From Kiritimatiellia bacterium (GTDB lineage: Bacteria > Verrucomicrobiota > Kiritimatiellia > RFP12 > UBA1067), in the NCBI GenBank assembly GCA_017403825.1, contig JAFRDO010000090.1:1-42935 (forward strand): a stretch of 42,935 nt of DNA, written 5' to 3'. The notes below the pieces were generated by a model. That model was not told where the DNA came from. It did no database searches and saw only the letters and a list, made by a program, of their open reading frames with translations. Position numbers and translations under genes: made by a program. Below, piece after piece: positions 25,145 to 31,617 of the stretch (position 1 is its first letter; each line of letters opens with the position of its first letter).

Positions 25145-26380
25145 TTAGGCGCGGCTCTTGGCGGTTATGCGATCGAGGTTCGAGTGGACGAGGCAGCGGA
25201 ACTTTGCGACAAAACGGTCTGACAGTGGCGATTCGGAGAGCGTACCGTCAAGGTTCGCCGAAAGCGCGTCAGCTATGCGCGAGACGGCGCGAGTCGTCTG
25301 GCGTTCGTTGAGGCCGATTGTTTTCGCGAATGCGCGGAAGTCGTCGCCGTCGATTCTCGCCTTCTTTCCGTTGAGCGTCAGCGCCAAGTCCTCCGTGTCT
25401 TCAGTCATGAGCAGCTTGACGGGCAGCAGGTCATAGGCATCCGACAGCCGCCACGAGCCGTCGTCCTCCCGCAGAAGCGAAAAGTTCTTGAGGTGCATGT
25501 TGGAATTGCCCGTGAGGAACGAGAAAAGCACTGCCTCGAAGAGCCGGATCGCGTCCGCGCCGCCTGCCGCCGAATGCAGCCTGATCTTTCGTGCGATCTG
25601 CTCGTAAGAGCCGAAATATTTGCGCTCGGTAAGCCGCTCGGTCAGTTGGCAGAAATCTTCCATGTGCCGCATGCGGGGCGTTCTGTCCATGCGTCTCGTC
25701 ACGTATGCGCGGCGTCCGCCGGACAGTGTCGCAAGGGAGAATTCTGCCGTCCTGATCCCGCATTTCCGAGCAAGCGACATTGCGGCGTATTCGCTCTCGA
25801 CAATCTCAGGATAGTCCTTTGTCGGCAGCTTGAGAATGTAGTTTCCCTCAAGGCCAACGATTGTGACGCGCTGATGGTCGCCCGATTTCCGTTCAAGGTG
25901 CACAGACAATTTGGGCTGGACGCCGCATACGCTGACGCGCGAAGCGACAAGCCGTCTTGCCATCTCGTTGATCTGCTCGTCCGTGTACGGGAAATCAAAT
26001 GTCGTTGATTCGCCAAAAGGCTTTGCATCAGATGTGCCGTTGGACGAGGGACGAGGCACGTCGCCGAACCGGCAGACGCTGACCGCGCCAATTGACGATG
26101 AGCAGCATGCGAGCAGCAGGCCCATTCGATCGCGGCCGTCAAGTTTCCAGTTCTTCTCTGCGATATCGAGAAGCCAGCCTTCGGGAATGAGCCCGTCAAA
26201 GAACGGGAAGAGCGCATTGGACTCGTATGCGGCGTTTCTCAGCGGCATCGTGTTGCTGACGGCAATGGGAGCCTCCCCTAGCAGATATGATGCATCATAG
26301 ACGAAGGCGAATTGCCCGTCGTCATTCTCGGTCAGTGTTCCGGCCCGTTTGCCAAAGACGTAGATATCAGCTATCCGCAT
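25145..26380 (-). CDS. hipA: HipA-type serine/threonine kinase toxin, catalytic Asp replaced by Asn
   Basis: A 411-aa HipA-family kinase. In E. coli HipA inactivates glutamyl-tRNA synthetase by phosphorylation and promotes persistence. Seen here: N-terminal subdomain (residues 1-105, AYESNALFPFFDGLIPEGWLL), the ATP-loop-like VCGVQPKLSV (151-160), the catalytic-loop region FLTGNSNMHLKNFSLL (288-303) and the metal-binding SDAYDLLP (313-320). In this family the catalytic loop normally reads GN.DxHxKN; here residue 294 is Asn (AAC, minus strand, 25499-25501), while H296, K298 and N299 are kept. The change may abolish kinase activity. The start overlaps hipB by 14 nt, the usual antitoxin-toxin arrangement. 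Length is normal with no frameshift. Confidence 0.9.
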   Translation of the reverse strand: MRIADIYVFGKRAGTLTENDDGQFAFVYDASYLLGEAPIAVSNTMPLRNAAYESNALFPFFDGLIPEGWLLDIAEKNWKLDGRDRMGLLLACCSSSIGAVSVCRFGDVPRPSSNGTSDAKPFGESTTFDFPYTDEQINEMARRLVASRVSVCGVQPKLSVHLERKSGDHQRVTIVGLEGNYILKLPTKDYPEIVESEYAAMSLARKCGIRTAEFSLATLSGGRRAYVTRRMDRTPRMRHMEDFCQLTERLTERKYFGSYEQIARKIRLHSAAGGADAIRLFEAVLFSFLTGNSNMHLKNFSLLREDDGSWRLSDAYDLLPVKLLMTEDTEDLALTLNGKKARIDGDDFRAFAKTIGLNERQTTRAVSRIADALSANLDGTLSESPLSDRFVAKFRCLVHSNLDRITAKSRA

Positions 26381-26615
26381 AGATGCTCCTGTCTATTGAC
26401 ACTGGTCCCATGCAAGCGCTGAAAAGATCCAAGACTTGATTTACCTTGTCCAACCGTAGCGAAGTCTTGCCTTGCTCCAGTTCGCGCACGAACCGCAAGC
26501 CTACGCCGGCATAGTCCGCAAGTTGGACTTGCGTCCATTTCTGCTCTTTGCGTTTTGCTTTCACAAAGGCCGCAAGGCTATACCCTTTCGGGTGTGATTC
26601 AAGGTTTTGCATCAT
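26367..26615 (-). CDS. hipB: HipB-like Xre-family antitoxin/repressor
   Basis: An 82-aa DNA-binding protein. The helix-turn-helix lies at residues ~25-60 (WTQVQLADYAGVGLRFVREL, then EQGKTSLRLDKVNQVL), typical of the HipB/Xre fold. In such pairs the antitoxin binds the toxin and represses the shared promoter. Start at the first of two adjacent ATGs; AAAGGGG about 7 nt upstream acts as ribosome binding site and overlaps one of three operator-like repeats. The last 14 nt overlap hipA, giving translational coupling. Confidence 0.88.
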   Translation of the reverse strand: MMQNLESHPKGYSLAAFVKAKRKEQKWTQVQLADYAGVGLRFVRELEQGKTSLRLDKVNQVLDLFSACMGPVSIDRSIYADS

Positions 26616-26676
26616 ATTTAACCCCTTTCGGGTGTGGTTTGGCGTTGACAGAGGGAATTATACCATATCGGGTATA
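26582..26676 (-). promoter_or_regulatory. Three ACCC-N4-GGGT-type operators of hipBA
   Basis: Related palindromic sites: ACCCTTTCGGGT (26582-26593, inside hipB codons ~7-11), CCCCTTTCGGGT (26622-26633, over the ribosome binding site) and ACCATATCGGGT (26662-26673, between -35 and -10). The first two are spaced 40 bp apart and share CCCTTTCGGGTGTG. The arrangement fits HipB autorepression. Confidence 0.7.
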
Positions 26677-26685
26677 TTCGGTCAA
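26657..26685 (-). promoter_or_regulatory. hipBA promoter
   Basis: On the minus strand TTGACC (26685-26680), a 17-bp spacer and TATAAT (26662-26657) preceded by TGG: a near-ideal sigma-70-type promoter with extended -10. Expected start near 26650, about 35 nt before the hipB ATG. Confidence 0.85.
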
Positions 26686-26692
26686 TGGCCAA

Positions 26693-26750
26693 TTGGGGAC
26701 AGTCCCCCCCGTTCCCTGCTTCTGCGGGGGAAAGGGGGGGCTGTCCCCAA
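26693..26750. repeat. GGGGACAG-type long palindrome (REP-like)
   Basis: Arms TTGGGGACAGTCCCCCCC (26693-26710) and its near-perfect inverse (26734-26750) around a 23-nt loop. It can form a stem of about 16 bp. The same GGGGACAGTCCCC core recurs at 27320 and in variant form at 12254. The 26751-26880 stretch holds no gene I can support. Confidence 0.7.
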
Positions 26751-26884
26751 ACTTGAATCTCCGCGCCTCTGCGTTTTCGCGTGAGACAATCTACTGGCTT
26801 GGCGGACGCGACAAGTGCGTCTCTCCCTATGATTTGGAATCTTTGGGTGCGGATGTATGCTATTGATTTCGGATGCAGTGTTGT

Positions 26885-26950
26885 TGTAGAATATGCGCCA
26901 GACAAAACGAGGCGCAAGGCAAAACATGGGGATTCACATGCATCATAAGG
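26885..26950 (+). repeat. Remnant of the GH99 gene leader and start
   Basis: GAATATGCGCC (compare AATAATATGCGCC at 6151-6163), followed by ATGCATCATAAGG at 26938-26950 (compare ATGTATCATAAAG at 6192 and ATGCATCACAAAG at 22679). It looks like the 5' leader and first codons of the GH99-type gene, cut off after four codons. Confidence 0.45.
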
Positions 26951-27220
26951 AGGAACGAGCCGTACACGCTCTGGCTCTATTCCGCGAAGGGCAACGCGAA
27001 AGGCAACGCCGCGTTCACCGTGAGCGGCGCGACGAAGGGCGCGGAGAAAACGTGGTCGCTGGGCGCGACGAAGATGCTGACGCGCTTCGACGTCAAGTCC
27101 GACGCGAACGGCGTCATCTCCGGCACCTTCGCGGCTGCGGACGGGAACGGCGGCGCGTTCAACGGCCTCACGCTCGTCGGCGTCCTGCCGAAGACCGGTA
27201 CGACAGTCATCATCAGGTAG
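26951..27220 (+). pseudogene. C-terminal module fragment of an 867-aa-type protein
   Basis: Encodes NEPYTLWLYSAKG, NAAFTVSGATKGA, MLTRFDVKSDANGVISGTF and GGAFNGLTLVG before the stop at 27220. This corresponds to the last ~90 residues of the 867-aa protein at 7367, with about 80% DNA similarity by eye. It begins directly after the GH99 leader remnant and out of frame with that ATG, so it has no start of its own. An ATG at 26873 in frame would give a 115-aa product without a signal peptide, which seems unlikely to be real. Confidence 0.8.
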
Positions 27221-27248
27221 GGTTCGGCGCGCCCCGCCACATTTTTTT

Positions 27249-27257
27249 TGGTATAAT
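27249..27257 (+). promoter_or_regulatory. Orphan extended -10 motif
   Basis: TGGTATAAT after a run of eight T. Identical to the motif found at several real gene starts downstream, but here no credible gene begins; a 22-codon frame from 27300 is not convincing. It may be a copied gene start or a promoter for a small RNA. Confidence 0.3.
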
Positions 27258-27319
27258 TTCATCGCGCCCGGCGGCGCAAATCCCGTCAACTATAACATAA
27301 TGAAAAATAGAAGACAATT

Positions 27320-27332
27320 GGGGACAGTCCCC
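27320..27332. repeat. GGGGACAGTCCCC palindrome (REP-like)
   Basis: A 13-bp odd palindrome preceded by TT, as at 26693, and followed by a G-rich stretch. It lies just upstream of the GDPD-HAD promoter. Confidence 0.55.
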
Positions 27333-27340
27333 GGCGGGGG

Positions 27341-27369
27341 TTGCGGTCTTCTGGGGGTAATGGTATAAT
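27341..27369 (+). promoter_or_regulatory. Promoter of the GDPD-HAD gene, leaderless type
   Basis: TTGCGG (27341-27346), 17-bp spacer, TATAAT (27364-27369) preceded by TGG. The ATG is 6 nt after the -10, so transcription should begin at or next to the start codon. Confidence 0.7.
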
Positions 27370-27375
27370 GCTGCC

Positions 27376-28935
27376 ATGAAGACTACAGCATTATCTGCGC
27401 TTGCGATTGCGGCGCTTCTTTCCGGCTGCAGCACGGCGCCGACGGTGTCCGGCAATCTCCCGTGCCAGCCTCGCAACTCAACCCTTAAGACTGCGGGCGG
27501 ACCGCTTGTCCAGACGCACCGCGGCAGCCGCGGCGAGTTCCAGGACAACGGCGCGGGCGGCTTCGCCTGGTGCCTGAAGAAGGGGATCCGCGGGTTCGAG
27601 ACCGACATACGATTCTCGAAGGACCACGAGCTGGTGATCATGCACGACAGCCGCGTGGACCGCACGACTGACGGCAAGGGCATCGTCGAGGAGATGACGC
27701 TCGCCGAGCTGCGCAAATGCCATCTGCAGAACTGCAGCGAGCCGGTCCCTTCGCTTGAGGACGTGCTTGCGACGATGGCCGGGCGCGACGACGTCTTCAT
27801 CGAGCTTGAGATGAAGGCGTATCCGAGCGCGTTCTACACGACTGAGGTCCTGGAGGAGTACTGCCGCAAGCTGAACGCCACCGCCGCGCGGATGATGAAG
27901 CCTGGGACGTATGCCTTCACCTGCTTCAACGTAACTACGCTTGAGACGATGCGCCGCGTCGCGCCGAAGGCCCCTCTCGGCTACATCATGGGCGGAGCCC
28001 TGACCGACGCGCATCTCGCGACGGCCGCGCGGCTCGGCTGCTGCAGCGTAGCGCCGTCGCTTCGCGCCACGTCGAAGGAGATGGTCACTAAGGCGCATGA
28101 GGCCGGCCTGACCGTCTGCCTCTGGATGGCCCAGAACGCCGCCGACTGGTGGGAGGCGCGGTCAAAGGGCGCGGACCGCGTCACGTCCGACTATCCGCAT
28201 CTCCTCGATCTCGCCCTGCGCGGCAAGCGCAAGCGCGTCGTTGCGATGGACCTCGACGCCACTCTCTGCCAGCACCGCTCGCCGGTGCCGTGGAAGAACC
28301 TGAAGGCGCTTGAGCAGCTTGGCACGAAGTACAAGTGCGTCATGATCGGCGCCGGCAACGCGCCGCGCATCTATGGCCAGATGGGCGAGTATCCGATCGA
28401 CATCGTCGGCAACTACGGCATGCAGGTGTCCGAGGCGGCCGACGGCAACTTCCGCATCGTGAAGGCCGTCACGAACGAGGTCGACAAGGCGTTCTTCCGC
28501 CGCGAGACGGACAAGCTGCGCGAGAAGTACGGCTACACGAAATACGCTGGCGAACCGCTGGAGTTCCACGCTTCTGGCATGGTGACGTTCGGGCTCCTGG
28601 GCACATCGCCATCCTCCGAGCAGAAGCTGGCGTTCGACCCCGACCGTAAGAAGCGCCGCGCGATGTACAAGGACGTGTGCGACGTCTTCAAGGACTACTC
28701 GGTATACATCGGCGGGTCGACGTCGTTCGACTTCGCTGGCCTCGAGTACAACAAGTACGACGCGACGCTCGCATGGGCCAAGGACCACGGCTTCTCGCTG
28801 GACGACATCGTCTTCATCGGCGACGACTTCGCCGACGGCGGCGGAGACAGCCACGTGCGCATCAAGGGCATGGACCGCATCGTGATAAACGACTACCGGA
28901 ACTTCGCTAACGCCGTAGGCGTGCTGCTGAAGTGA
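27376..28935 (+). CDS. Lipoprotein with GDPD and HAD phosphatase domains fused
   Basis: A 519-aa protein. Residues 1-18 are a lipoprotein signal (LLSGC, Cys18). Residues ~42-280 are a glycerophosphodiester phosphodiesterase domain: THRGS (H48), FETDIRF (E75, D77), MHDSRVDRTTDG (H90) and FIELEMK (E143). Residues ~286-519 are a HAD phosphatase domain: VVAMDLDATLC (D292, D294) at its start and FIGDDFADGGGD near the end. GDPD releases glycerol-3-phosphate from phospholipid head groups; the HAD part may dephosphorylate a product or a sugar phosphate. The gene 16 nt downstream encodes a GlpT/UhpT-type importer, a logical partner. No Shine-Dalgarno site, since the promoter -10 lies 6 nt before the ATG. 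The HAD domain substrate is unknown. Confidence 0.87.
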   Translation: MKTTALSALAIAALLSGCSTAPTVSGNLPCQPRNSTLKTAGGPLVQTHRGSRGEFQDNGAGGFAWCLKKGIRGFETDIRFSKDHELVIMHDSRVDRTTDGKGIVEEMTLAELRKCHLQNCSEPVPSLEDVLATMAGRDDVFIELEMKAYPSAFYTTEVLEEYCRKLNATAARMMKPGTYAFTCFNVTTLETMRRVAPKAPLGYIMGGALTDAHLATAARLGCCSVAPSLRATSKEMVTKAHEAGLTVCLWMAQNAADWWEARSKGADRVTSDYPHLLDLALRGKRKRVVAMDLDATLCQHRSPVPWKNLKALEQLGTKYKCVMIGAGNAPRIYGQMGEYPIDIVGNYGMQVSEAADGNFRIVKAVTNEVDKAFFRRETDKLREKYGYTKYAGEPLEFHASGMVTFGLLGTSPSSEQKLAFDPDRKKRRAMYKDVCDVFKDYSVYIGGSTSFDFAGLEYNKYDATLAWAKDHGFSLDDIVFIGDDFADGGGDSHVRIKGMDRIVINDYRNFANAVGVLLK

Positions 28936-28951
28936 CAGGAGCGGCTTCAAA

Positions 28952-30217
28952 ATGACGAGCGAAGAACAGAAGCGTTTCGGCCGCGCGCAGTGGCGGTTCA
29001 TCATATGCAGCATGATCGCGTATGCGTTCTTCTACATAACGCGCAAGAACCTTTCGATGGCCCAGCCCGGCATGCTGGAGGAGAAGGTCATCTCCACCTA
29101 CGCGCTCGGAACGATCATGACGGTGCACGGCGTTCTCTACGGGACGAGTCGCTTCGTTAACGGCTTCTGGGCCGACCGGCTGAACGGCCGCATCTTCATG
29201 ACGATCGGCCTTGCGCTCTCTGCGCTGATGAACTTCCTCTTCGGCTGCACGTCGCTGACGGTGCTCTTCGCGGCGTTCTGGATACTGAACGGCTGGACGC
29301 AGGGCATGGGCTTCCCGCCGTGCGCGAAGATGCTGACGCACTGGATACATCCGAAGGAACTGGCGACGAAGATGTCGATCTGGAACACGTCGCACTCGTT
29401 CGGTGCGTTTGCGGCGCTGGGCATCTGCTCGCTGCTGCTCTGGCTGGGCTTCGGCTGGCGCTGGTGCTTCTACGTGCCGGCGGTGCTCGCCGGGCTCGCG
29501 GCGGTTTTCTGCTTCTTCTGCGTGAAGGACTCGCCGACGGAGGCTGGCGTGCCGGAGCTGGAGATCGAGGGCGCGGCGGACAAGCCGTCCTCGCAGATCA
29601 CCACGGCGGACCGCCGCCGTCTCGTCTTCGGGAACAAGGTCATCTGGTTCGTGGCCATTGCCAACTTCTTCGTCTACATCGTGCGGTTCGGCTTCCTTGA
29701 CTGGGGCCCGACGTTCCTCAAGCAGCACAAGGGCATCCCCGTCGAGAAGGGCGGGCTGATGATCATCGCGTTCGAGCTGGCGGCGGTTGTCGGCACCGTC
29801 TTCGCCGGTTGGGTCACTGACAGGGTGTTCAAGGGCCGCGGCGTCAGGACGTGCGTCATATGCATGCTTTTCGCGGCGCTCTTTGCGTTCGGGTTCTGGT
29901 ACCTGCCTGACGGCGCGTCCAGCCTCTGGGCTACGCTTCTGCTGATGGGGACCGGCTTCTGCATCTACGGTCCGCAGGCGCTCGTCGGCATCGTTGCGGC
30001 GAACCAGGCGACGAAGGAGGCGGCTGCGATGGCCAACGGATTCACCGGCATCATGGGCTATGCGTCCACGATCGTCTCCGGCCTCGGCATCGCCTTCATC
30101 AAGGAGACGTTCGGCTGGGGCGTCACGCTGGCGGCTATTTCCGGCTTCGCGATCGTCGGCATGCTGCTCTTCCTCTGCGCGTGGAACGCCAACGCAACCG
30201 GCTACCGCCGCAGCTGA
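28952..30217 (+). CDS. MFS organophosphate:phosphate antiporter (GlpT/UhpT family)
   Basis: A 421-aa inner-membrane transporter with about 12 hydrophobic segments. The start resembles GlpT (YAFFYITRKNLSMAQPGML), followed by GTSRFVNGFWADRLNGR, the loop typical of organophosphate:Pi antiporters, and WNTSHSFGAF. These import glycerol-3-phosphate or hexose phosphate in exchange for phosphate. Placed 16 nt after the GDPD-HAD gene, it probably takes up glycerol-3-phosphate released by that lipoprotein, an inference from position. AGGAGCG lies upstream of the ATG. Confidence 0.9.
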   Translation: MTSEEQKRFGRAQWRFIICSMIAYAFFYITRKNLSMAQPGMLEEKVISTYALGTIMTVHGVLYGTSRFVNGFWADRLNGRIFMTIGLALSALMNFLFGCTSLTVLFAAFWILNGWTQGMGFPPCAKMLTHWIHPKELATKMSIWNTSHSFGAFAALGICSLLLWLGFGWRWCFYVPAVLAGLAAVFCFFCVKDSPTEAGVPELEIEGAADKPSSQITTADRRRLVFGNKVIWFVAIANFFVYIVRFGFLDWGPTFLKQHKGIPVEKGGLMIIAFELAAVVGTVFAGWVTDRVFKGRGVRTCVICMLFAALFAFGFWYLPDGASSLWATLLLMGTGFCIYGPQALVGIVAANQATKEAAAMANGFTGIMGYASTIVSGLGIAFIKETFGWGVTLAAISGFAIVGMLLFLCAWNANATGYRRS

Positions 30218-30226
30218 CGGTCCGTC

Positions 30227-30508
30227 ATGCGGCGAGCCGTCGTTAACGGAATCGACGCGGAGGTCGCTGAGACGCTTGCGGAGCGGCTTCGCGGCCTCAT
30301 CGGGCGCGACGGGCTTGCGCCGGGCACGGGCATGCTGATAACGCGCTGCTACTGCATTCACACCTGCTTCATGCGCTTTCCGATAGACGCGACGTTTCTC
30401 GACAGGCGCGGCGAGGTCGTTAAGACGGTCCGCAACATTCGACCCTGGCGGCTTTTCGTCTGGGGTGGGTTCCGCGCGGTCTCGGTGTTGGAGACGGCGG
30501 CGCAGTAA
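30227..30508 (+). CDS. DUF192 family protein
   Basis: A 93-aa protein with RLRGLIGRDGL, GMLITRCYCIHTCFMRFPID and FLDRRGEVV, the core signature of DUF192. Function is unknown. It is short and has no signal peptide, whereas many DUF192 proteins are exported and longer. It starts 9 nt after the transporter stop and ends 10 nt from the convergent rlmN, so it is probably the last gene of the GDPD-transporter unit. Confidence 0.8.
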   Translation: MRRAVVNGIDAEVAETLAERLRGLIGRDGLAPGTGMLITRCYCIHTCFMRFPIDATFLDRRGEVVKTVRNIRPWRLFVWGGFRAVSVLETAAQ

Positions 30509-30518
30509 GGGCCGGCTT

Positions 30519-31541
30519 TCAGGACATGTGCCGCAGGCGGAGCTGTCCGCAGGCGGCGTCGGCGTCCTTGCCGCGGCTGCGGCGCAGCATGGTCTGCACG
30601 CCGTGCTTCATCAGTACGTCGAGGAACATGAGCAGCGTCTGTTCGTCGGGCGTCTTGAAGTCCGGACGGTGGCTGACGGGCGAAAGGGGGATCAGGTTCA
30701 CCTTCGCCATCGGCACGCGGCGCACCTGCCGCGCCAGTTCCTCGGCGCAGGCGCGGGAGTCGTTCACGCCGCCTATGACCGTGTATTCGAACGTGATGAT
30801 CCTCTTCGTCGCATGGGTGTAGTCCGCGCAGGCGGCGAGGAGTTCGTCGAGCGGCCAGCGCCGGTTTATCGGCATCAGGCGCGAGCGCAGCTCGTTGTTC
30901 GGGGCGTGCAGCGACACGGAGAGCTCGAACTGGATGCCTTCGGCCGCCAGGCGGGCGAAGCCCGGCACGACGCCGCAAGTGGAGATGGTGATGTGCCGCG
31001 CGCCGAGGTTCGGTCCGCGCCCGGCGTTGATGAGCTTAAGCGCCCGCATCGTGGCGTCGTAGTTCGCGAACGGCTCGCCCATGCCCATGACGACGATGTT
31101 GGTTATCTCGCCGAAGGCGCGTCCGGCCATGTACTCGGCCACGATCTCGTCCGCAGTCAGCGAACGGACGATCCCGTGCGCGCCGCTGGCGCAGAACGCG
31201 CAGCCCATCGCGCAGCCGACCTGTGTAGAGATGCACTGGGTGAAGCGTCCCGATGCGGGAATGAGGACTGTCTCCACCGCGTTCCCGTCGTCAAAGCCGA
31301 TCAGCAGCTTTCTGGTCCCGTCGGCGGACTCCGAGACATCGAGCTGCTTGTATGGCGTAAGGGGGAACTCGGCCTTGAGCGTCTCGCGCAGGTCTTTCGG
31401 CAGGGTGGTTGCGGCGTCCCAGCCGGAGATGTAGTCGCGGTAGAGGGCCTGAAGGATCTGGTCGGCGCGGAAGGGCCGCAGTCCGCGGTCCTTCAAGATC
31501 GGCTTCCATTCGTCAGGCAGTATGCTCCAGGCTCTCGTCAT
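30519..31541 (-). CDS. rlmN: 23S rRNA/tRNA adenine-C2 methyltransferase RlmN
   Basis: A 340-aa radical-SAM enzyme that methylates C2 of A2503 in 23S rRNA and A37 in some tRNAs. The [4Fe-4S] cluster motif is C110-x3-C114-x2-C117 (GCAMGCAFCASG). Other conserved parts are NIVVMGMGEPFANYD, ISTCGVVPG, LSVSLHAPN and the C-terminal RRSRGKDADAACGQL with the catalytic Cys331. The ATG at 31541 begins the normal family N-terminus; a longer frame to 31763 would overlap the divergent gene. The promoter -10 is only 10 nt away, so the leader is 2-4 nt at most. Confidence 0.95.
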   Translation of the reverse strand: MTRAWSILPDEWKPILKDRGLRPFRADQILQALYRDYISGWDAATTLPKDLRETLKAEFPLTPYKQLDVSESADGTRKLLIGFDDGNAVETVLIPASGRFTQCISTQVGCAMGCAFCASGAHGIVRSLTADEIVAEYMAGRAFGEITNIVVMGMGEPFANYDATMRALKLINAGRGPNLGARHITISTCGVVPGFARLAAEGIQFELSVSLHAPNNELRSRLMPINRRWPLDELLAACADYTHATKRIITFEYTVIGGVNDSRACAEELARQVRRVPMAKVNLIPLSPVSHRPDFKTPDEQTLLMFLDVLMKHGVQTMLRRSRGKDADAACGQLRLRHMS

Positions 31542-31551
31542 GTCGCCGCAT

Positions 31552-31560
31552 ATTATACCA
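31552..31560 (-). promoter_or_regulatory. rlmN extended -10 promoter
   Basis: TGGTATAAT on the minus strand, ending 10 nt before the rlmN ATG. The -35 is weak. It is divergent from the esterase promoter with overlapping upstream regions. Confidence 0.65.
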
Positions 31561-31582
31561 AATGCCGGCAGGGGGCGTTCGG

Positions 31583-31611
31583 TTGCGCGGGTGCGGAAAA
31601 TGGCGTATAAT
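31583..31611 (+). promoter_or_regulatory. Promoter of the CE7 esterase gene, leaderless type
   Basis: TTGCGC (31583-31588), 17-bp spacer, TATAAT (31606-31611). The ATG at 31618 follows 6 nt later, so the transcript should start at or beside the start codon. Confidence 0.7.
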
Positions 31612-31617
31612 ACCGGC

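Noticed and set aside
25117..25150. GCGCC/GGCGC hairpin at the hipA stop as a terminator
   Set aside because: The stem is 5 bp without a following T run on the minus strand.
26555..26866. Plus-strand frame across the hipB region and palindrome
   Set aside because: It lies antisense to hipB and its operators, then runs through a hairpin repeat. No recognisable protein.
27300..27368. 22-codon frame after the orphan -10 at 27249
   Set aside because: It crosses the GGGGACAGTCCCC palindrome and ends inside the next promoter. No ribosome binding site.
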